Origin: an uncultured Ruminococcus sp.
GTDB taxonomy: Bacteria > Bacillota > Clostridia > Oscillospirales > Ruminococcaceae
DNA: 64,000 nucleotides
Direction of reading: 5' to 3'
Assembly: GCA_946413815.1 (NCBI GenBank)
Contig: CAMKMD010000001.1
Location: 62,001 to 126,000, forward strand
Shown: positions 8,761 through 15,502 of the stretch, piece by piece
How the letters are laid out: the number at the start of each line of letters is the position of its first letter
How positions within the stretch are numbered: the first letter of the stretch is position 1
Translations under genes and position numbers: made by a program
Notes under the pieces: generated by a model
What the model was told of the DNA's origin: nothing
What the model saw: only the letters and a program-made list of their open reading frames with translations
The model's database searches: none

Positions 8761-9603
8761 TTACTGTGCGTTCTCAAGTACTTTTTTCCAGGTCGGATGC
8801 TCCTCAACAGAGGCGTTGGCATAGAAGCCGAGTACAAGAGAGGCGTCAGCAGGCTCTATCCTGCCGTTTCCGTCAACATCCATCCTCTTTTTCTGAGTTG
8901 CGGCGTAGGTCACGGTATTGCCCGTTGCCAGCGCTGAGTATACACTCAGGATATAGGAGGCGTCCGCTGAGGTAACATGGCCGTCCATATCCGCATCGCC
9001 CGCATACGGGAAATAGGTGATATCGTAGGAAGCGATGGATTTCTCACTGGATATGGGGTATACGTTTATCTTTGCCTGATTGCCGGAGGCAAATGCAGTC
9101 TGAAGATTCTCGGGCTTGGTGGTGCAGGCAGAGCTGATATCCGTAACTGTCTTTTCCACCTTGTAGTTGCCCTTTGAGTCTTTTTCGGGCAGCTGTACCT
9201 CTGAGGCGATAATTACCTTCAGCCCGCTGAGGTCGATGCTTCCGTAGTTGTCGTAGTATTCGGTCTTACCGGGCATAGCCTCAAGGGAAATAGTCATCTT
9301 GCGGTAGAGTGCCTGTACGGTAAAATTTCCTGTAAGTGAAGCAGGATGCTCGCTCCATGAGCTGAATCCCACCTCGGTATTGGTGCCTATGAATGAATGA
9401 AGGCTGTCTGTATCTACTGATTCAAGAAGAGAATCTACTATCCGCTCACCTTCCAGAACTGTAAGATGGCCCATCTCGTTGCCATCAAAGTCAAGAAGTG
9501 TAAGGCGGCAGTATTTCGGCTCCGCTGCGGCTGCCCCCATCGGAAGCGATGCAGACAGAACTGCTATGGCAGATACTGCTGCTGTCAATCTTGCTATCCT
9601 CAT
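8761..9603 (-). CDS. Secreted dockerin protein with a bacterial Ig-like (Big_3-type) domain
   Basis: Extracellular protein of 280 residues: a signal peptide (1-29), a domain of unknown function (about 30-110), an Ig-like domain with the 'DLSGLKVII ... SYDITYFP' pattern (about 120-205), and a type I dockerin (about 205-265) with DADMDGHVTSADAS and DVDGNGRIEPADAS calcium loops. No catalytic domain is recognisable, so it may be a structural or substrate-binding cellulosome subunit. The ATG at 9603 has an AGGAA site 8 bases upstream; the longer frame to 9771 overlaps the preceding gene and lacks a signal peptide. It lies at the distal end of the aro operon, which is unusual. Confidence 0.85.
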   Translation of the reverse strand: MRIARLTAAVSAIAVLSASLPMGAAAAEPKYCRLTLLDFDGNEMGHLTVLEGERIVDSLLESVDTDSLHSFIGTNTEVGFSSWSEHPASLTGNFTVQALYRKMTISLEAMPGKTEYYDNYGSIDLSGLKVIIASEVQLPEKDSKGNYKVEKTVTDISSACTTKPENLQTAFASGNQAKINVYPISSEKSIASYDITYFPYAGDADMDGHVTSADASYILSVYSALATGNTVTYAATQKKRMDVDGNGRIEPADASLVLGFYANASVEEHPTWKKVLENAQ

Positions 9604-9617
9604 CTGTATCTTTCCTT

Positions 9618-9902
9618 TCATCTGTTGCGGATAAAGAATACCCGGCAGTCTCTTGAAAGCTCCGAATACAACTTCAGGTATCTCCTGTAGGGCATACGGA
9701 GCAGCATGAAATCTGCTGATATTATCGACTGGTTTTCTCCGCTGTAACGGAATATACTGTATACCACGCACTCATCCCAGTCTATCTCCTCCGCAAGCTT
9801 CTCGGCATTGCGGCGGTATTCTGCAAGGTTATCCTCTATTACTTCAAGGGGATACCAGCCTGCAAACTGCGAATCGTGGAACATGACTATGTCTCTGTAC
9901 AC
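9618..9902 (-). CDS. Small hypothetical cytoplasmic protein (GTG start)
   Basis: Unrecognised 94-residue soluble protein, MYRDIVMFHDSQFAGWYPLE at the N-terminus, charged throughout. The GTG start at 9902 is supported by a GGAGG site seven bases upstream (on the minus strand). It sits between the small membrane protein gene and the dockerin gene; the gap to the dockerin start is 14 bases, so it belongs to the same operon. Function unknown. Confidence 0.68.
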   Translation of the reverse strand: MYRDIVMFHDSQFAGWYPLEVIEDNLAEYRRNAEKLAEEIDWDECVVYSIFRYSGENQSIISADFMLLRMPYRRYLKLYSELSRDCRVFFIRNR

Positions 9903-9928
9903 AGTACCACCTCCGTTGTATAGGTGAG

Positions 9929-10114
9929 TTATTCTTTCTTTTCCTCCGCATCGTCCTTTTCGTTTTCACGGCCGATACGAAGACTCTTTGTGCGCATACG
10001 GTATGCGATGAAGCCTGAGATCACGGATGCGGCAATAAACAGCAGCACCATAAGGAGAATCACCGGTGCGCTGATACTGCTTCCCGTTGCGGTCTCAGTT
10101 ATCTGTAAGATCAT
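9929..10114 (-). CDS. Small single-pass membrane protein
   Basis: A 61-residue protein with one transmembrane segment (about residues 17-39) and a highly charged cytoplasmic C-terminal tail. The ATG overlaps the end of the DUF4364 gene by 20 bases and has a strong AAGGAGGT site inside that gene, so translation is real and coupled. No family is recognised. Confidence 0.7.
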   Translation of the reverse strand: MILQITETATGSSISAPVILLMVLLFIAASVISGFIAYRMRTKSLRIGRENEKDDAEEKKE

Positions 10115-10685
10115 AGGATACCTCCTTGTTGGAGAGGACGAGATCGATTATCCTGCCATAGAATCCGACAGGGTCGAGCATTATCTTATCTCCGATAAGC
10201 TGCGCCTGTTCCATATCAGGAGCAAACAGCCTGAGGTCCATAAGATCGCCGTTCTGGTCGGGACACCTTACCTGAACATAGCAGCCCTTTTCAAGCGGTA
10301 TATAGTCCACCTTGACCTCCTGCCTCGACTTGATGCCGGCGAAATATTTCAGCGCCGCAAGCACCAGCTTGTCACGGTAGGATTTAGGTGCATACTTCTT
10401 GAGCTGCTCCGCACAGGCAACGCCCTTGGGCTCAAGCACATAGCAGTCACCCTCTTCTCCGCTCTGAAGACTGATAAGGCCGTTCGTGAGAAGGTAATCC
10501 ACGGAATCCTGATAGGAGAATATGTTCACCACTCCGGTGCTGACAGCTATATCATAAAGCTGCTCGGTACCCACCGGGCGGTCCGTTTTATAGAGCAGAT
10601 AACACAGGAGTATATTCAGCGTAGGTACGTCGCTTATCTCTGTGTCTGCAAGCTCTGACATTTTGAAGATGTTTTCATCCTGCAT
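10095..10685 (-). CDS. DUF4364 family protein (winged-helix-like)
   Basis: A 196-residue protein resembling the clostridial DUF4364 family: an N-terminal winged-helix-like segment (LNILLCYLLYKTDRPVGTEQ, then YSYQDSVDYLLTNGLI-like pattern) and a mixed alpha/beta C-terminal part. A regulatory DNA-binding role is suggested by the fold but not established. It follows the aroC homologue by 17 bases, within the operon. Family assignment is from pattern recognition. Confidence 0.7.
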   Translation of the reverse strand: MQDENIFKMSELADTEISDVPTLNILLCYLLYKTDRPVGTEQLYDIAVSTGVVNIFSYQDSVDYLLTNGLISLQSGEEGDCYVLEPKGVACAEQLKKYAPKSYRDKLVLAALKYFAGIKSRQEVKVDYIPLEKGCYVQVRCPDQNGDLMDLRLFAPDMEQAQLIGDKIMLDPVGFYGRIIDLVLSNKEVSYDLTDN

Positions 10686-10702
10686 AATATCACCTGAGAG
10701 AA

Positions 10703-11731
10703 CTAACTGAAATTGGGATAATCAAGCATAAGGCTCAGCAGAGCTATATTTACGGCAGCCTCAACGCAGGGTACTGCGCCGGGCACGGTGCTTGCCCTGC
10801 CTGTGCCGTCGGCACGTATCGGTCCGAAGGCAACGTTCAGCGTCACCGGCATACCGGTGGATATGCCGCCGAGTGTGCCGCCGTGATGGTTGGTCTTAGT
10901 GAGCACGTATCCCCTGTCGTCGATGTAGAATTCATCGGCGTTCTGGCGCCCGAGCATTTTTGCCGAGCTGAAGCCGGAACCGAATTCAAGGCCCCTGACT
11001 CCGGGGATGCCGAAAACAAGCTGTGCTATGGCAGTATCAAGGCCGTTGAATACGGGTGAACCCACTCCTGCGGGTACATTCACCGCTGCGCATTCCACTA
11101 TGCCGCCGAGAGTTTCTCCGGCCGCCTGTGCCTTTTCAAGGTCTGCTGTCATCTGCCAGCCCTTCCGGTCATTTATGACCGGGAACTCCTTCTCACGTAT
11201 GCTTAGCACCGCCTCACGACTGAGTGCCACACGGTCGAAGGGATTGTCTTTTATATGGTGGAGCTGCAGTATATGCGCTCCTGTGTGTATTCCCCGTCTT
11301 GCGAGTATCTGCGCACATACAGAGCCTGCAAAGCAGAGGGGTGCTGTTATGCGCTCAGTAAGGCGGGTGCGCTCATACACGTCATCAAAGCCTCTGTAGC
11401 GTACTGTGCCTGTATAGTCAGCACAGCCGGGACGCTGCAGGCGTGAGAGCTCCGGCATCGTATTCTGAAGCGCCTGTGTATTCTGGAACATGGCACAGAG
11501 CGCCCCGCCGGTAGTGCGGTCGTTTTCTATGCCTGATATGATACGCGGAGTAGAGCGCGACACGGTACAGTCAGGACAGGCCGCAGGGCTCCTTCTTGCC
11601 ATGAATGCAGCTATCTCCTCTGCATTTACCGACTCTCCCGCCGGAAGGCCTTCGATGGTAACTCCCGAAATGGGAGCATCCGCTTCACCGAAGAAGGATA
11701 TCCTGATACGATCATTCCATATCGCTGACAT
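10703..11731 (-). CDS. aroC: Chorismate synthase homologue lacking both catalytic histidines
   Basis: Clear AroC homologue of 342 residues in the position expected for chorismate synthase (EPSP to chorismate, needs reduced FMN), overlapping the end of aroA by 20 bases. Key sites have changed. The N-terminal GESHG signature reads GEADA at residues 15-19, so the first active-site His is Asp. RPGHAD reads RPGCAD near 101-105, so the second His is Cys. The SGR segment before TAPL is TER. The KPTPSI-to-GRHDPC region is shortened to GPIRADGTGRASTVPG. Conserved scaffold segments (GLPAG, TTGGALCA, THHGGTLGGI-like, VPCVEA) remain and the frame is intact. It may be inactive, regulatory, or catalyse another step; a normal aroC may lie elsewhere. 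Confidence 0.85.
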   Translation of the reverse strand: MSAIWNDRIRISFFGEADAPISGVTIEGLPAGESVNAEEIAAFMARRSPAACPDCTVSRSTPRIISGIENDRTTGGALCAMFQNTQALQNTMPELSRLQRPGCADYTGTVRYRGFDDVYERTRLTERITAPLCFAGSVCAQILARRGIHTGAHILQLHHIKDNPFDRVALSREAVLSIREKEFPVINDRKGWQMTADLEKAQAAGETLGGIVECAAVNVPAGVGSPVFNGLDTAIAQLVFGIPGVRGLEFGSGFSSAKMLGRQNADEFYIDDRGYVLTKTNHHGGTLGGISTGMPVTLNVAFGPIRADGTGRASTVPGAVPCVEAAVNIALLSLMLDYPNFS

Positions 11732-12923
11732 AGATCTTTCCTCCGAGACTGGTGTAATCGCTGAAGAATCCGGGATAGGACTTCTTTACCGCCTCTGCGC
11801 CCTTTATGACAACATCGCCGGAACAGCCGAGGGCTGCTATGGCAGCCGCCATAACGATACGATGATCGCCGAAGCTGTCAACCGTACCGCCGGTGAGCTG
11901 TCCTGCCGGCTCTATGATAAGGCCGTCGTCAGTAACAGTGACTCTTCCTCCGAGACCGTTCAGCATAGCCGATACAGCCTCAAGGCGGTCGCTTTCCTTT
12001 ATCTTCAGTCTTGCTGCGTTGTATATGACAGATCGTCCGCTGCTGTATGCCGCAAGGACAGACAGTATCGGAACGAGGTCGGGAATATCGGAGCAGTCGG
12101 CTTCAAAGCCCTTCCTTCCGCCGGATGCAAGGGAGAGTATAGCCTTGTCGCCCTGTACGCTCTCCGGGTCAAGATTGCCCATATCCACCTCCGAGCCTAT
12201 GGCATTCGCCACACAGAAGAATGCCGCCTGTGAGTAGTCACCCTCGATGTGCATATCGCAGGGACGGTAATGCTGACCTCCGGCGATATGGAATGAATCA
12301 CCCTTATCCACGGCTGTCACTCCGAAACGCCTCAGCATATCTATAGTAATGTCCACATAGGGACGTGATTCAAGCTTCGAGGTAAGAACTATCTCGGAAT
12401 CGACCTCAAGGAGAGGGAGAGCAAAGAGAAGTCCGGTCAGGAACTGAGAGGAGACATTTCCCTCCATCTCAAAGCGGCCTCCCTTCAGCTTTCCGGTAAT
12501 GCTGTAGGGCATCTCCGGCTCTGTGAAGGTCACACCGTGAGCCGACAGCTCACGCTTGTAGATGTCTATGGGCCGCTGCGGGAGCCTTCCCCTGCCCCGG
12601 AATATGCTGTCCGCACCGAGTGCAGCAGCTATGGGGATTATGAAACGGAGCGTAGAGCCGCTCTCACAGCAGTCGATATCGGCTTTCTCCGGCACCGATG
12701 TGATACCGGTTACGGTAACGTCCGTGCCGTTCACCTCAAAGGAGGCTCCGAGAGCTGTCATAGCCCCTATGGTCGCATATATATCATCGGACATGGATAC
12801 GCCGGTCAGATGTGATACTCCGTCAGAGAGCGCCGCACATATGAGCGCACGGTGAGCACAGCTCTTCGAGGCCGGTATTTCAACGTGTCCTTTCAGAACG
12901 GAGGGAGAGATTCTTACATCCAT
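11712..12923 (-). CDS. aroA: 3-phosphoshikimate 1-carboxyvinyltransferase (EPSP synthase)
   Basis: Transfers the enolpyruvyl group of PEP to shikimate 3-phosphate, sixth step of the shikimate pathway. The 403-residue protein has the shikimate-phosphate-binding PASKSCAHRAL segment (about residues 16-26), the GSTLRF segment, LPQRPIDIYKREL, and the active-site Asp in DIPDLVPIL. C-terminal KESDRLEA and SFGDHRIVMA motifs are intact, so this copy looks fully active. The ATG at 12923 has a GGAGGG site and lies two bases after the aroB stop; the alternative TTG at 12929 is less likely. The family's class (glyphosate sensitivity) was not assigned. Confidence 0.94.
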   Translation of the reverse strand: MDVRISPSVLKGHVEIPASKSCAHRALICAALSDGVSHLTGVSMSDDIYATIGAMTALGASFEVNGTDVTVTGITSVPEKADIDCCESGSTLRFIIPIAAALGADSIFRGRGRLPQRPIDIYKRELSAHGVTFTEPEMPYSITGKLKGGRFEMEGNVSSQFLTGLLFALPLLEVDSEIVLTSKLESRPYVDITIDMLRRFGVTAVDKGDSFHIAGGQHYRPCDMHIEGDYSQAAFFCVANAIGSEVDMGNLDPESVQGDKAILSLASGGRKGFEADCSDIPDLVPILSVLAAYSSGRSVIYNAARLKIKESDRLEAVSAMLNGLGGRVTVTDDGLIIEPAGQLTGGTVDSFGDHRIVMAAAIAALGCSGDVVIKGAEAVKKSYPGFFSDYTSLGGKIYVSDME

Positions 12924-12925
12924 CT

Positions 12926-13969
12926 TCAACCCTCCATGAGCTTTTCAAACTCAGCTACAGGTACCTTTACTATTTCCGCCCTGCCTATCTCACGGCATAC
13001 GATATAGCTTATAGAGCCGGATTCACGCTTCTTGTCCTTTGAGCAGAAGGGAAGGAGCTCTGCCATTGGCGCCTCTGTACCTGTGGGAAGACCATAGGCC
13101 TCAACGCACTTCCTGAGAGCATCAGCAACTGCCTTGTCTGCAAGACGGTCTGTTATCATGCACATACCTGCCGCTACGCCCATACCGTGGGTATAATCGG
13201 TATAGTTATGCCAGCCCTCTATGGCGTGGCCGAGAGTGTGGCCGAAGTTCAGCATCATCCTCTCGCCTCTGTCGAATTCATCATGCTCAACGACTTCACG
13301 CTTGATATCGATACACCTGTATACCAGCTCGTCCATTATCTCATCGACATTGGTTATATCATGGGAAGCGATAAGGTCAAAGAGTTCTTTGTCACGTATC
13401 ATGCCGTACTTTATCACTTCAGCCATACCGCAGGCAAGCTCTTCCTCCGGCAGTGTGCGGAGAATGTTGCTGTCGCAGATGACCAGCTTCGGCTGTTTGA
13501 AAGCGCCGACCAGGTTCTTTCCCCCGGGTATATCTACAGCGGTCTTGCCGCCGACTGATGAATCCACCTGCGAAAGGAGGGTGGTGGGTATCTGTATGAA
13601 ATCTATGCCGCGCAGATAGGTCGCAGCTGCAAAGCCGGTAATATCGCCGACTACGCCGCCGCCGAGAGCTATGAGGATATCACTGCGGGTTATCTCTGCC
13701 TCACAGAGGAAGTCATATATATCGCTGAGTGTCTTTATGCTCTTGGACTGTTCACCGTGGGGGAATACGAATACATCAGCCTTAATCCCGGCATCGGACA
13801 GGGAATCCATAAGATCCTCCGCATAGAGACCGCCGACAGTATCATCAGTTATGACGACTGCCTTTCGGGAGGCGGTCACACCGGCGATAAGTCCGCCTGC
13901 ACCGGCAAGACTGCCGCGCTCTATGAGCACCTCATACGGTGTACTTGTATTTACGCTTATCTTCCTCAC
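12926..13969 (-). CDS. aroB: 3-dehydroquinate synthase (GTG start)
   Basis: Converts DAHP to 3-dehydroquinate using NAD and a divalent metal, second step of the shikimate pathway. The protein of about 347 residues shows the NAD-binding GGGVVGDITGFAAATYLRGI, the IPTTLLSQVDSSVGGKTAVD segment, and metal-binding HTLGHAIE and HGMGVAAGM motifs. The GTG at 13969 is chosen: it has an AAGGAA site eight bases upstream and gives the usual family length; the frame is open further to 14107 but that part forms the leader. First gene of the aro operon, preceded by a consensus promoter and a leader with two hairpins. Confidence 0.92.
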   Translation of the reverse strand: MRKISVNTSTPYEVLIERGSLAGAGGLIAGVTASRKAVVITDDTVGGLYAEDLMDSLSDAGIKADVFVFPHGEQSKSIKTLSDIYDFLCEAEITRSDILIALGGGVVGDITGFAAATYLRGIDFIQIPTTLLSQVDSSVGGKTAVDIPGGKNLVGAFKQPKLVICDSNILRTLPEEELACGMAEVIKYGMIRDKELFDLIASHDITNVDEIMDELVYRCIDIKREVVEHDEFDRGERMMLNFGHTLGHAIEGWHNYTDYTHGMGVAAGMCMITDRLADKAVADALRKCVEAYGLPTGTEAPMAELLPFCSKDKKRESGSISYIVCREIGRAEIVKVPVAEFEKLMEG

Positions 13970-14091
13970 ACGGACACTTCCTTTCAGAGACAAAAAGACC
14001 GCCGCTTCCATTCTGTCACCGCAGCGGTAAAAACTGTCCGGAATGTCTCCGGTACAGTGATAGTTTATCATAAGTAAGCTGTCATTTTCTC
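13970..14091 (-). promoter_or_regulatory. aro operon leader with two terminator-like hairpins (candidate attenuator)
   Basis: About 120 nt separate the predicted transcription start from the aroB GTG. On the minus strand, hairpin 1 spans 14057-14034 (CTGT/CCGG arms, 7-nt loop) and is followed by five T; hairpin 2 spans 14028-13998 (8-bp stem with one wobble, 15-nt loop) and is followed by five T. Two stem-plus-T elements in one leader suggest transcription attenuation. An in-frame ATG at 14071 precedes codons including Tyr, Phe and Tyr, so a leader peptide is possible. Regulation is inferred. Confidence 0.5.
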
Positions 14092-14097
14092 TATATA

Positions 14098-14126
14098 ATA
14101 GTAACACAAAACGGCTCCTCTGTCAA
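14098..14126 (-). promoter_or_regulatory. aro operon promoter
   Basis: Minus strand: TTGACA (14121-14126), 17-bp spacer, TACTAT (14098-14103). Confidence 0.8.
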
Positions 14127-14242
14127 GCCTTTTATGAGCTGTGAAGCCGTCATTCCCGGCGTATACTGCCATTTACAGGCATTTTCCGACAGTGGGTCAT
14201 GAGGAGGCTGATCACCGTCAGTCAGCAGGCTGTTTTTACCTC

Positions 14243-14271
14243 TTGCATTCTCACGGGATATAGTGTATAAT
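14243..14271 (+). promoter_or_regulatory. Promoter of the DUF1292 gene
   Basis: TTGCAT at 14243-14248 and TATAAT at 14266-14271, 17-bp spacer. Confidence 0.75.
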
Positions 14272-14315
14272 ATAATCACTACACAGGTACACAGAGTACC
14301 GGAACGGAGATAACA

Positions 14316-14621
14316 ATGGAAGAAATGAATGAATACACACCGGAGCTCATCGAGCTTGTGGACGACGAAGGAAACAAGAAGAATTTCGAGCTCATAGATG
14401 TTGCTGAAATAGATGATGAGGTCTACTACGCACTCCTGCCCGAATATGACGAGAACGACATACTCTCCGCAGACCTTGAACTCGTTATCCTCAAGACCAT
14501 CGAAGAGGACGGCGAGGAGATACTCGCTTCCATAGATGACGACGAAGAGTATCTCAAGGTATCCGAGGTATTCCTCAGACGAATGGAGGAAACTCTCGGC
14601 GAAGACGAAGACGACGAGTGA
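14316..14621 (+). CDS. DUF1292 family protein (UPF0473, YrzB-like)
   Basis: Small acidic cytoplasmic protein of 101 residues. The segments IELVDDEGNKKNFELID, VYYALLPEYD and DELVILK-like 'ELVILKTIEEDGEE' match the DUF1292 family, found widely in Firmicutes next to yrrK/yrzL-type genes; the molecular function is not known. It has its own promoter and a GGAGA site before the ATG. A strong promoter for an RNA gene lies just downstream. The longer frame on the opposite strand is an artefact of this gene. Confidence 0.88.
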   Translation: MEEMNEYTPELIELVDDEGNKKNFELIDVAEIDDEVYYALLPEYDENDILSADLELVILKTIEEDGEEILASIDDDEEYLKVSEVFLRRMEETLGEDEDDE

Positions 14622-14655
14622 TGTAAAAAACTGACAGATTTTTATAAAAAAAGAC

Positions 14656-14684
14656 TTGATTTTTTGAAAAGTATATGTTATAAT
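14656..14684 (+). promoter_or_regulatory. Promoter of the candidate 6S-like RNA
   Basis: TTGATT at 14656-14661, 17-bp spacer, TATAAT at 14679-14684. No open reading frame follows. Confidence 0.75.
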
Positions 14685-14690
14685 ATATAC

Positions 14691-14878
14691 GGACCAAGAG
14701 AGATCAAGGTCTTCAGACAGACGATATTCTGCCTTGTTCGGGTAATTATAGTTCATATGATCCAACACATTTAACTAGGGAATTCAGCTCCGGTTGCGGA
14801 CTGCAGACCTCCCGCCCTGCGGAAGAAGGGAGCGAGAAACATCCGGGCGTTTACCCACCTGCTTCGTGCGGGTTTTAT
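14691..14878 (+). ncRNA. Structured small RNA, candidate 6S RNA (ssrS-like)
   Basis: A promoter at 14656-14684 is followed by about 188 nt without an ORF. The predicted RNA begins with a hairpin (CAAGG/CCTTG, 14705-14735). A long-range stem GGGTAA (14740-14745) with TTACCC (14851-14856) encloses smaller hairpins, including TCCG-GTTG-CGGA (14789-14800) and CTCCC/GGGAG (14809-14832). It ends with ACCTGC-TTCGT-GCGGGT plus TTT (14857-14876), which reads as a terminator. Length and overall layout (closing stem, central bulge, apical stem) fit 6S RNA, the sigma-A holoenzyme-binding RNA. Identification is from memory of the family pattern and needs a covariance-model search. Confidence 0.5.
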
Positions 14879-14921
14879 CACTATATGACGGCAAGGCGGA
14901 TTATTTACATCTGAATAAATA

Positions 14922-15000
14922 ATTGACCGGAGGGTGTTTCCCTCCGGTTTCTTTATATAAAAATGACCGGAGGGGGATACCCTCCGGTTTCTTTATACCT
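14922..15000. terminator. Tandem duplicated terminator hairpins
   Basis: Two near-identical 40-bp units each contain ACCGGAGGG and CCCTCCGGT arms (14926-14948 and 14966-14988) followed by a T-rich tail. On the plus strand they terminate any read-through of the RNA gene. On the minus strand the distal copy is the nrdG terminator, followed by CATTTTTAT. Confidence 0.85.
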
Positions 15001-15496
15001 CGGCGGCTATTGCCCTGCCCTCTCTGAGACTTGCCTGACAGTCAAGGTAGCGCTGATTGCTGCTGCCCCTGAACTTTATCTCCCAGTCCTTGAGTGCGAG
15101 GATGAATTTGCCGTCTATCAGTATATCGGTGACTCCGAGAAGTTCTCCCCAACCGTGCTTTTCACGGTTCTCATAAAGCTCCTCAAAGTCATATCCGGTA
15201 TACGTCACGATATTCATTCCCAATTCCTTTATCTTCTTTCCGAGCTGTGCAAGTACCTCCGCCTGACAGAAAGGCTCTCCCCCGCTGAATGTAACTCCGT
15301 CGAGCAGCGGATTACCCTTTATCTTATCAAGCAGTTCTTCTGTGTCGGTAAGCTCGCCTCCGGAGAAGTCATGCGTCCCCGGATTATGGCAGCCCTCACA
15401 GTTGTGGGGGCAGCCCTGAACAAATATCGTATATCTTATACCCGGACCGTCAACGATGGAGTCGTTGGCGGTCCCGGCTATTCTCAGCTGTGCCAT
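14993..15496 (-). CDS. nrdG: Anaerobic ribonucleotide reductase activating protein (radical SAM)
   Basis: Installs the glycyl radical in NrdD using S-adenosylmethionine and a [4Fe-4S] cluster. The 167-residue protein has the cluster motif CPHNCEGC (CX3CX2C, about residues 29-36), preceded by VDGPGIR, and the GGEP motif (SGGEPF, about 72-77). It begins six bases after nrdD stops, in the same operon, and ends inside the duplicated terminator region. Length and context are standard for the family. Confidence 0.95.
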   Translation of the reverse strand: MAQLRIAGTANDSIVDGPGIRYTIFVQGCPHNCEGCHNPGTHDFSGGELTDTEELLDKIKGNPLLDGVTFSGGEPFCQAEVLAQLGKKIKELGMNIVTYTGYDFEELYENREKHGWGELLGVTDILIDGKFILALKDWEIKFRGSSNQRYLDCQASLREGRAIAAEV

Positions 15497-15502
15497 TGAA
15501 TA

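Noticed and set aside
10703..11731. Frameshift as an explanation of the AroC changes
   Set aside because: Changed residues lie between well-conserved segments in the same frame; each is a plain codon substitution.
14091..14768. 225-codon minus-strand ORF across the DUF1292 gene and its promoters
   Set aside because: The plus-strand DUF1292 gene has promoter, ribosome site and family match; the minus-strand frame covers the aro promoter.
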